5,088 nucleotides of DNA from Armatimonadota bacterium. Its GTDB lineage: Bacteria; Armatimonadota; DTGP01; JAHWJO01. The notes beneath the pieces are model-generated. The model searched no databases. It was not told the DNA's origin and worked only from the letters and a program-made list of their open reading frames with translations. Numbering within the stretch: position 1 is the stretch's first letter; each line of letters starts with the position of its first letter. Where the stretch lies: assembly GCA_019348365.1 (NCBI GenBank), contig JAHWJO010000379.1, forward strand, positions 1 through 5,088. The letters are read 5' to 3'. Of this stretch, positions 1-4,852 are shown piece after piece. The translations under genes were made by a program, and so were the position numbers.

Positions 1-60
1 TTTTGTCCGTCGATCCGCTTTTTTCTCTTTAGATATCAATTCTCCTGGATCAGGTGATCG

Positions 61-768
61 TCAGTCCGAAATCTCCCCGGTGGCCGGATGGACCTCCACG
101 GCGCGGCGGGTGCCGAGCATGCCTCCCAGCGCGCTGGCGATCAGGCCCAGGACCATCGCGAGCAGCGCCCCCAGGGCGGCGTTCCGCGTCACGGCGGCGG
201 CGTTCGCCAGCGCTTCGGGAGAGATGTTCGGGGCGGCCTGGCCCGTCACCGCCATGTTCGACGCGTTCGAGAGGGCTTCCCGCACCTGCGCCGGGTCGAT
301 GCTGAGCATGGAAGCGAAGTTGCCCAGCGAGCCGAACAAAGCGCCGATCCCGGAGCTGGCGAGCCACAGGGTCAGCGGCACGGCGAGCAGGAACACCATC
401 GCCCCGTTGAGTGCCCCCCAGGAGCGGCTGAACGTCGCGGCGGTGCGGCCCGCGATCCACCCGCCGAGGAAGAAAGCGACCAGGGCGGAAACCGCGCTCC
501 AAATCGTCATGTACTGTGAAAAGTTCGCCGCCGACACTTCAAATGGGTTGGCTGCGTTAAGGTTGATCGTCGTCAGGCCGGTCGCGATGCCGAGCAGGCT
601 GAAGAGCATCTGCGCGGTGATCGCCGCCACCAGCCCGGCGATGATGGCGCTCCAATGCACCCGATCTTTCAGAATATTCAGCGCGGGCTGTATCTCGACG
701 TCTCGGGTGAGGTCCGCAGCGTTCTCGCGTTCGATACGGACTCGGGAATCTCCATAAGCACTATCCAT
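61..768 (-). CDS. Four-helix integral membrane protein of unknown function
   Basis: This gene encodes a 235-residue protein. A hydrophilic N-terminus (about residues 1-37, charged) is followed by four hydrophobic segments at about 40-65, 86-108, 118-145 and 197-219. A longer loop at about 150-195, rich in Ala, Asn and Ser, lies between segments 3 and 4, and the tail is short and polar. The pattern HWSAIIAGLVAA, then IWSAVSALVAFFLGGWIAGR, then GALNGAMVFLL resembles a widespread family of small hypothetical membrane proteins with a W-S/G-A-I-x-A-G opening and a G-G-x-x-A-G-R turn after helix 2. No enzymatic residues or transport motif are evident, so I assign no function. The ATG is well supported by AAGGAGG at 774-780, five bases upstream. 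It is divergent from the anti-sigma-antagonist gene and shares its regulatory gap, which hints at, but does not prove, co-regulation under stress. No convincing terminator lies in the 60 bases past the stop. Confidence 0.85.
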   Translation of the reverse strand: MDSAYGDSRVRIERENAADLTRDVEIQPALNILKDRVHWSAIIAGLVAAITAQMLFSLLGIATGLTTINLNAANPFEVSAANFSQYMTIWSAVSALVAFFLGGWIAGRTAATFSRSWGALNGAMVFLLAVPLTLWLASSGIGALFGSLGNFASMLSIDPAQVREALSNASNMAVTGQAAPNISPEALANAAAVTRNAALGALLAMVLGLIASALGGMLGTRRAVEVHPATGEISD

Positions 769-788
769 CGTCGCCTCCTTTGAAATGA

Positions 789-816
789 GGAGAATCTCCA
801 GAGCAGAGAGCTGCTC
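789..816 (-). repeat. Two short inverted repeats in the leader of the membrane-protein gene
   Basis: GGAGA-a-TCTCC (789-799) and GAGCAG-agag-CTGCTC (801-816) are perfect inverted repeats with 5- and 6-bp arms, lying back to back between the ribosome binding site and the putative promoter of the minus-strand gene. In its mRNA they could form two small hairpins. They are short, so chance is possible; a role in leader structure or as operators is inference. Confidence 0.3.
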
Positions 817-834
817 GATTATGTTCGATTATGT
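815..834. repeat. Perfect tandem 10-bp direct repeat in a divergent promoter region
   Basis: TCGATTATGT occurs twice with no spacer (815-824 and 825-834). The repeat period is about one helical turn, so a regulator bound to both copies would sit on the same face of the DNA. The second copy ends two bases before the extended -10 box read on the plus strand. On the minus strand each copy contains CATAAT, a near-match to a -10 hexamer. The AT-rich repeat stands out from its GC-rich surroundings. The repeat itself is directly visible; operator function is inferred from position and spacing. Confidence 0.6.
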
Positions 835-855
835 CATGTTATACTTTCCCGTCAG
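828..855 (-). promoter_or_regulatory. Possible promoter for the membrane-protein gene
   Basis: On the minus strand, CTGACG (850-855; 4 of 6 match to TTGACA) and CATAAT (828-833; 5 of 6 match to TATAAT) are 16 bases apart. Transcription would begin near 820 and leave a leader of roughly 50 bases before the ATG at 768. The -10 lies inside the second copy of the tandem repeat and overlaps the plus-strand promoter candidate, so the two would compete. The assignment is tentative because the -35 is weak. Confidence 0.3.
837..845 (+). promoter_or_regulatory. Extended -10 promoter element facing the STAS gene
   Basis: TG-T-TATACT is an extended -10 motif (TGn followed by a 5-of-6 match to TATAAT). 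The sequence where a -35 would lie is occupied by the tandem repeat (815-834) and has no good TTGACA match, which is typical of extended -10 promoters or ones needing an activator. Transcription would start near 852, giving a leader of about 195 bases for the gene at 1049. Function is inferred from sequence only. Confidence 0.4.
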
Positions 856-944
856 GACTTAATTGAAACGTTTTTATCGGAAGTCCGTATCCTTTCCTTC
901 TCCGGCGGTGCGACCGCTCCGCCCCCCCCGATGCTGGAGCCCAT

Positions 945-969
945 GATTAAGGGAGAGCAACCGGGGTAA
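945..969 (+). promoter_or_regulatory. SigB-like (general-stress type) promoter candidate before the anti-sigma-antagonist gene
   Basis: GATTAA (945-950) and GGGTAA (964-969) are separated by 13 bases. The Bacillus SigB consensus is close to GTTTAA, 12-15 bases, GGGTAT, so both halves match at 5 of 6 positions with accepted spacing. Transcription would start near 976 and give a leader of about 70 bases to the ATG at 1049. Genes for anti-sigma antagonists are often controlled by the sigma factor they release, so the site is plausible. The organism may not use a SigB-type factor, and two hexamers can arise by chance. Confidence 0.3.
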
Positions 970-1037
970 AAGGGATGTGAAGGATTCCCTTCGAGCGACC
1001 TCTAAATGGGATTTCCTGTCATATCATCGGGAGGAGG

Positions 1038-1043
1038 GGAGGT
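1038..1043 (+). promoter_or_regulatory. Strong ribosome binding site that fixes the STAS gene start
   Basis: GGAGGT lies five bases before the ATG at 1049, inside a purine-rich stretch (1029-1042). The reading frame is open further upstream to a GTG at 977, but that codon has no well-spaced Shine-Dalgarno sequence, and the 24 residues it would add do not look like part of a STAS domain. The shorter product is therefore preferred. Confidence 0.75.
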
Positions 1044-1048
1044 CACGC

Positions 1049-1405
1049 ATGGAAGATGCATTAACTGTAGAGAAGCACCGTGAGGGAGAGATCGGCATCA
1101 TCACCGCGAAGGGGGACGTGGATATGGGTACGCTGCGCCCTCTCCGGGATGCAGTCCGTGAAGTGGCGGCTGATGGGGCGGTCCATATCGTGCTGGATAT
1201 GCGGCAGGTGGATTACATGGACAGCTCCGGCATGTCGATCATCATGACCGCGCGGAAGCTGACGAGCGAGCACAACGGGGAAGTGTACCTGATCTTCCCG
1301 ATCGGGAGCGCGGGCCGCGCCCTGGAGCTGGTCAAGGCCCACCACTTAGTCGAGGTGGCGGACAGCCCCGAGGAGGCCGTGAAGGCGTTGAACGGGGGAG
1401 CCTGA
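1049..1405 (+). CDS. STAS-domain anti-sigma-factor antagonist
   Basis: The 118-residue product is essentially one STAS domain, the usual size for SpoIIAA/RsbV-type anti-sigma-factor antagonists. The N-terminal strands contain ITAKGDVDMGTL (about 18-29), matching the family's G-E/D-x-D core. They are followed by the central VLDMRQVDYMDSSGMSII segment (48-65) and a C-terminal helix (about 86-98). In known members the first Ser of the D-S-S/T-G motif is phosphorylated by a partner anti-sigma kinase (SpoIIAA Ser58, RsbV Ser56); here that residue is Ser59. Unphosphorylated protein binds the anti-sigma factor and frees the sigma factor. No kinase, phosphatase or sigma-factor gene lies nearby, so the partner must be encoded elsewhere. 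It could instead belong to a switch controlling another output such as exopolysaccharide or motility. It is divergent from the membrane-protein gene, and its 3' end converges on the PHP-domain gene with only 77 bases between stops. Confidence 0.9.
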   Translation: MEDALTVEKHREGEIGIITAKGDVDMGTLRPLRDAVREVAADGAVHIVLDMRQVDYMDSSGMSIIMTARKLTSEHNGEVYLIFPIGSAGRALELVKAHHLVEVADSPEEAVKALNGGA

Positions 1406-1482
1406 ACCGACGGAACGACTTCGCCGCCCGTACATGGAGTCACCTTGCCGCCCGGGCCGGAGCGTGAAATCCTCTATCGATC

Positions 1483-2697
1483 CTACTTTTCGATATAGAT
1501 CGGATTGGAGAAGATCCAGGGGCGCAGCGCATCCGGGCGCTTCTTCAGGAGATCGCCCAATGTCTCTTTGTTGACGCGGCGGGGCAGCTTCAACGTGCGC
1601 TTGCGGCTCTTCACGAGGTGCGCTTCCGCGCGGTACGCCCCCGGCTGAGTCGCCCGGTACTCCAGCGCCGGCCCTTCCGTTGCGGCGACCTCCCGTCCAT
1701 TACGGATCAGCCGGAGATAGGCGGAGCGGCCTTTGGGGGCGAAGATCCGGAACAACGCTTCCTTCTCCAGCTTGAGCGTTTGGCCTATGGTCGCCGCGCG
1801 GCCCCCTTCACGCGCCGTAAAACCGAAGTCCGGGGCGGAACCCGCCTGGGTGTAGGCCATGTAGAGCCGCCCGTTTCGCAGGGCGTCGTACACCAGCGCT
1901 TTATCCTGCTCCAGGTTGCCGGTCAACGGCTTCGGCGTGAGGATGTAGGTCGCCACCGCTTCAAAAGCCTGCCGGTAAGACGGAATCTTGAGGATCTTAC
2001 CGCCGGCTTCGATCCGGGCGTGGGCATCCACCGAGGCGATCCCGACCACTTTCTTCCCCTCCGATAGGAGGCGGTCCCACAGCTTCAGCTCCGGTTCGAC
2101 CGGGTTGTCGGTCCACCGGTTGAGCACGGCATCCGGTTTGGAAGCGTAGAGTCGCGCCAGCTTGAGGAGTTCATTGAGGCTGCGACGGGGCGCCTTCGCG
2201 TGCATGGCGGTCCGGAGGTCGTCGTCCACGAGCGCCGCGAGGTTGATCACCTCGATCCCGGTGTAGCCGGTGACCTTCCAGTCCGTCCAGCGCCACGACT
2301 CCGCCATCGGATGCGCGATGAACGCCATGCCGCCCGCTTTCCGGACGGCCTGAAGGATCGGCTGGGGTGTCGTTGCGTCCCATTTGAACGAGCCCGGCAC
2401 ACCAAGAGCCAGGAGGTGACCGCTGTCGGTCGTGACCTCGGCATCGACGAGCACGAGCACCGATCCCCAGTACCGCTCGTTGCCCTTCTGAAACGGGAGC
2501 AGGGTGTTATGGTCCGTTGTAATGACGAATTTCAGCCCCGCCGCCTTCGCCGCCGCCGCAACCTCCTTGAAGCTCCCGCTCCCGTCCGAGTAGGTGGTAT
2601 GGACGTGAATCGCTCCGGGGTAAGCGTAGCGGGCCTCCTGAGCGTGCGCCGCATTCCAGGCGATGAAAAGCAATAAAGTCCAGATCGAGAGTCTCAC
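1483..2697 (-). CDS. Exported PHP-domain metal-dependent hydrolase (CehA/McbA-like)
   Basis: The 404-residue protein starts with a classical signal peptide: MRLS, a hydrophobic core at about 5-13, and likely cleavage after AHA (residue 19). The PHP domain runs from about 27 to 280. It shows HVHTTYSDG (31-39, His31 and His33), TTDHNT (61-65, Asp62 and His63), an acidic ligand candidate Glu87, GHLLALG (93-99), IAHP (127-130, His129) and SVDAHA (222-227, Asp224 and His226). These are the expected metal ligands, so the active site looks intact. A C-terminal part (about 295-404), probably beta-rich, ends in WIFSNPIYI, a tail typical of the CehA/McbA group. That group includes the carbaryl esterases; most PHP proteins cleave phosphoesters. 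The substrate cannot be read from the sequence. The start is GTG, supported by GGAGGT (2703-2708 on the opposite strand) six bases upstream. It is transcribed alone, divergent from the DUF1080 gene. Confidence 0.9.
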   Translation of the reverse strand: MRLSIWTLLLFIAWNAAHAQEARYAYPGAIHVHTTYSDGSGSFKEVAAAAKAAGLKFVITTDHNTLLPFQKGNERYWGSVLVLVDAEVTTDSGHLLALGVPGSFKWDATTPQPILQAVRKAGGMAFIAHPMAESWRWTDWKVTGYTGIEVINLAALVDDDLRTAMHAKAPRRSLNELLKLARLYASKPDAVLNRWTDNPVEPELKLWDRLLSEGKKVVGIASVDAHARIEAGGKILKIPSYRQAFEAVATYILTPKPLTGNLEQDKALVYDALRNGRLYMAYTQAGSAPDFGFTAREGGRAATIGQTLKLEKEALFRIFAPKGRSAYLRLIRNGREVAATEGPALEYRATQPGAYRAEAHLVKSRKRTLKLPRRVNKETLGDLLKKRPDALRPWIFSNPIYIEK

Positions 2698-2770
2698 AGT
2701 TAACCTCCGCGTACTGTCTTACCCTGAACCGGTCTTTCCCGCACCGGCCCGCGTCGTACCCGGCCCGATT

Positions 2771-2791
2771 GCCGGAGGTACGGTCTCCGGC
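2771..2791. repeat. Perfect 7-bp inverted repeat in the divergent PHP/DUF1080 gap
   Basis: GCCGGAG (2771-2777) and CTCCGGC (2785-2791) are exact inverted copies separated by seven bases. No T-run follows on either strand, so it is not an intrinsic terminator. It could be an operator for either divergent gene, or a leader hairpin of the PHP-domain mRNA. The rest of the gap (2698-2927) shows no promoter that I can defend. Confidence 0.4.
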
Positions 2792-2847
2792 GGCACAGGA
2801 GTGAGAATCACCCATGCAGGGGGGTCCTCTGCGCCTGTTGAACTGTT

Positions 2848-2858
2848 AAACCCGGTTT
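2848..2858. repeat. 11-bp palindrome upstream of the DUF1080 gene
   Basis: AAACC-C-GGTTT is a perfect palindrome with 5-bp arms, about 70 bases before the DUF1080 start codon. Its size and place suit a dimeric repressor site, but a palindrome this short is expected by chance now and then. Confidence 0.25.
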
Positions 2859-2927
2859 CCCGACACGAGTATCCGCTGGTACATGCGTGATGGAGACTCC
2901 GTTGGTCCCTCCCGAAAGGAGTAAAAG

Positions 2928-3848
2928 ATGATCCGATCCCCCCTTCCCCTCACGTCCCTCCGGGGATCTCTCTGCAAAAGCGTGATGCTCGCCAGCTGCC
3001 TGGGCTTGATGGGCGTCTTCTTCGCCACCGGCACTTCGGAGGCGGACGGAACCGAAGCGAAGGCCCCGAAGACGGGCAAGCCCGCCCCCTCCCGCTGGAT
3101 CTCCCTGTTCAACGGGAAGAACCTCCAGGGTTGGACCCCCAAGATCAAGGGATATGAGGCGGGGGTGAACTTCGGGAACACGTTCCGGGTGGAAAACGGG
3201 GTGCTGAAGGTCTCCTACGACGCGTACCCTCAATTCGACGGGAGATTCGGGCATCTGTTTTACAGGCATGCCTACTCCCATTACCGCCTGCGCCTGCAGT
3301 ACCGGTTCGTGGGCGAGCAGAGCCCCGGCGGGCCGGGATGGGCGCTCCGGAACAGCGGAGTCATGATCCATGGACAGTCGCCGGAAACCATGAGCAGGGG
3401 CCAGGAGTTCCCCGTCTCCATCGAGGTGCAGCTGCTCGGGGGCAGCGGCAAGGGGGAGCGCCCCACCGCCAACCTCTGCACGCCGGGGACCCACGTCGTC
3501 ATGAACGGCAAGCTCTTCACGCCCCACTGCACCAATTCGCGCTCGGAGACCTATCACGGCGACTCGTGGGTGAACCTGGAGCTGGAAGTGAACGGGAACG
3601 GCGTGATCCGGCATCTCGTCAACGGGAAGCCCGTACTCGAATACGAGAAGCCGCAACTGGACGAGAACGACCCCGATGCCCGGCGGCTGATCGAGAGCGG
3701 AAAGAAGACGGACGGGAAGATCATGCTTCGGGAGAAGATGATTCACGGCGGGACGATCTCCCTCCAGTCCGAGAGCCACCCCGTCGAATTCCGCCGGATC
3801 GAGCTGCTTCCGCTGGATGCGCCCGGCAAAAAGATCCCGGTGAACTAA
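2928..3848 (+). CDS. Exported DUF1080 protein (3-keto-disaccharide hydrolase family)
   Basis: The 306-residue protein has a signal sequence: Arg and Lys at 12-17, then a hydrophobic stretch at about 19-33. Cleavage is likely near 39 (TSEA-DG). An LASC sequence at 21-24 resembles a lipobox, but hydrophobic residues continue after the Cys, so a soluble secreted form is more likely. The concanavalin-like DUF1080 domain spans about 56-297. It shows WISLFNGKNLQGW (57-69), the RNSGVMIHG strand (141-149), the EVQLLGG strand (166-172) and the closing GGTISLQSESHPVEFRRIELLPL segment (274-296; Gly275, Gln280 and Glu287 fit the family pattern). Characterised members hydrolyse 3-keto-glycosides, and many paralogues are untested. 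Cys184 and Cys201 could form a disulfide. The start is supported by AAAGGAG (2915-2921), six bases upstream. An O-methyltransferase gene follows after 126 bases on the same strand. Confidence 0.9.
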   Translation: MIRSPLPLTSLRGSLCKSVMLASCLGLMGVFFATGTSEADGTEAKAPKTGKPAPSRWISLFNGKNLQGWTPKIKGYEAGVNFGNTFRVENGVLKVSYDAYPQFDGRFGHLFYRHAYSHYRLRLQYRFVGEQSPGGPGWALRNSGVMIHGQSPETMSRGQEFPVSIEVQLLGGSGKGERPTANLCTPGTHVVMNGKLFTPHCTNSRSETYHGDSWVNLELEVNGNGVIRHLVNGKPVLEYEKPQLDENDPDARRLIESGKKTDGKIMLREKMIHGGTISLQSESHPVEFRRIELLPLDAPGKKIPVN

Positions 3849-3974
3849 GATCCGGCGGAAACGGATGCCAGCCGGTCCGGCGATGAAGATCGGAAATTTT
3901 ACCACACCCCCGCCATGCCCACGAACGCTTACCGATGATCTACACCCCCACACCGATGCGATGAAAGGGAAAAG

Positions 3975-4640
3975 ATGTCCTCGAAAACGATTGGGCTGAG
4001 TGATGACCTGCACCGCTATCTGCTCTCCGTCACCTGGGAGGAAACGGACCTGCTCCGCCGCCTGAGGGAAGAGACGGAGGCGATGCCGATGGGGCGGATG
4101 CAGATCTCCGCCGAACAGGGGCAGTTCATGCGGCTGTTGATCGAGTTGTTGCAGGCGAAGAAGACCCTCGAAGTGGGGGTGTTCACGGGATACAGCTCGC
4201 TCGTGGTCGCCCAGGCGATGCCCCCGGAGGGCCGGGTCGTCGCCTGCGACGTGAGCGAGGAGTGGACCTCCATCGGAAGACGGTACTGGGAGGAAGCGGG
4301 GGTAGCCTCCAAAATCGACCTGCGCCTCGGCCCGGCGGTGGAGACCCTGCAAAAGCTGGTCGATTCGGGGGAGGCCGGGACCTTCGATTTCGCGTTCATC
4401 GACGCGGATAAGAGCAATTACGGCCGCTATTACGAGATGGCGCTCCAACTGGTCCGGCCACGCGGCCTGATCGGGTTCGACAACACGCTCTGGGGGGGCC
4501 GGGTGGCCGACCCGTCGGTGCAGGACGAAGACACGCAGGCTCTCCGCTCCCTCAATGAGACGATCCACCGGGACGAGCGGGTGACCTCCAGCATCGTCCC
4601 CATCGGGGATGGATTGACTCTGGCGTTGAAGCGCGGCTGA
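3975..4640 (+). CDS. SAM-dependent O-methyltransferase, catechol/caffeoyl-CoA OMT type (family 3)
   Basis: The 221-residue length is the family norm (about 215-240). The Rossmann-fold SAM motif LEVGVFTGYSS (65-75) is followed by an acidic residue at the end of strand 2 (Asp92 in VVACDVS), the usual ligand of the SAM ribose. FIDADKSNY (141-149) and FDNTLWGG (168-175) supply Asp143, Asp169 and Asn170, the metal ligands by analogy with plant caffeoyl-CoA OMT. The closing PIGDGLTLALKR (209-220) is also typical. The enzyme should be cytoplasmic and methylate a vicinal-diol aromatic or similar hydroxyl in a divalent-metal-dependent reaction; the acceptor is unknown. AAAGGGA (3964-3970) sits four bases before the ATG. 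The 126-bp gap upstream contains two copies of ACACCCCC (3904-3911 and 3942-3949) but no clear promoter or terminator, so co-transcription with the DUF1080 gene is possible. Confidence 0.93.
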   Translation: MSSKTIGLSDDLHRYLLSVTWEETDLLRRLREETEAMPMGRMQISAEQGQFMRLLIELLQAKKTLEVGVFTGYSSLVVAQAMPPEGRVVACDVSEEWTSIGRRYWEEAGVASKIDLRLGPAVETLQKLVDSGEAGTFDFAFIDADKSNYGRYYEMALQLVRPRGLIGFDNTLWGGRVADPSVQDEDTQALRSLNETIHRDERVTSSIVPIGDGLTLALKRG

Positions 4641-4693
4641 TCCTCCCGTACCCTTATACCTTTTGGGTAGTGGATCAGATGGGAAGGAGGTTC

Positions 4694-4756
4694 TCGGCTT
4701 GCGGGAGCGGGTGGACCTCTCCCCCTGCCCCTCCCCGACGCGGGGAGGGGAGCCGA
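4694..4756. repeat. REP-like palindromic intergenic element with 10-bp perfect arms
   Basis: CCCCTCCCCG (4728-4737) and CGGGGAGGGG (4741-4750) are exact inverted copies around a 3-base loop (ACG). A second pair, TCGGCT (4694-4699) and AGCCGA (4751-4756), is also exactly complementary. It flanks the hairpin directly on the right and with a 28-base insertion on the left. The composition resembles the C/G-rich palindromic repeats scattered between genes in many GC-rich genomes, so it is probably one copy of a dispersed family. It lies 54 bases past the O-methyltransferase stop and could stop transcription or protect the mRNA end, but there is no T-run after it on the plus strand. Copy number cannot be judged from one window. 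Confidence 0.65.
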
Positions 4757-4770
4757 ATCCGTTAACGGAT
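4757..4770. repeat. Perfect 14-bp palindrome, candidate operator
   Basis: ATCCGTTAACGGAT reads the same on both strands and directly abuts the REP-like element. It lies about 85-95 bases upstream of the PQQ-enzyme start codon. That position suits a dimeric regulator, and the symmetry is perfect with no spacer. It may equally be part of the dispersed repeat. No convincing -35/-10 pair was found between it and the start codon. Confidence 0.45.
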
Positions 4771-4852
4771 CGATTACTTCCGTATTGTACCCTTCTCCCA
4801 CTCTGAACCACTGCTACTTTTTGATGGTCATTTACGATTGACGGATACGTTG

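Noticed and set aside
1..60. T-rich start of the window (TTTTTT at 19-24) and GATCA-gg-TGATC (48-59) as a terminator
   Set aside because: No GC-rich stem precedes the T-run within the window, and the small palindrome is too short. A terminator for a gene left of the window cannot be judged.
904..923. GCGGT-gcg-ACCGC hairpin next to the C-run as an attenuator or riboswitch
   Set aside because: It is a single 5-bp stem with no T-run, no alternative pairing that I could trace and no resemblance to a known riboswitch.
977..1048. N-terminal extension of the STAS protein from a GTG codon
   Set aside because: The GTG has no well-spaced ribosome binding site, the extra 24 residues do not resemble STAS sequence, and a strong GGAGGT precedes the ATG at 1049.
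1475..1495. TATCGA/TCGATA inverted repeat between the convergent STAS and PHP genes as a bidirectional terminator
   Set aside because: The stem is only 6 bp and AT-rich with a 9-base loop, overlaps the end of the PHP gene, and has no T-run after it in either direction.
2663..2890. A 75-codon plus-strand open frame over the PHP gene start and the divergent gap
   Set aside because: It overlaps the signal-peptide coding region of the PHP gene in antisense, has no clear ribosome binding site and resembles no family I know.
2918..2960. Lipoprotein interpretation of the DUF1080 protein (LASC near residue 24)
   Set aside because: The hydrophobic segment continues past the Cys and a better type I cleavage site occurs at about residue 39, so a lipobox is unlikely.
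4649..4669. TACCC/GGGTA inverted repeat after the O-methyltransferase gene as a terminator
   Set aside because: The stem is 5 bp with an 11-base loop, the T-run is inside the loop and not after the stem, and competing pairings exist.
2808..4811. A 667-codon open frame on the minus strand across the DUF1080 and O-methyltransferase genes
   Set aside because: It lies antisense to two genes with unmistakable family motifs, and its product is rich in Arg, His, Pro and Leu with no recognisable domain. This is the usual result of GC-rich codon bias on the opposite strand. Its length is notable, but nothing supports translation.
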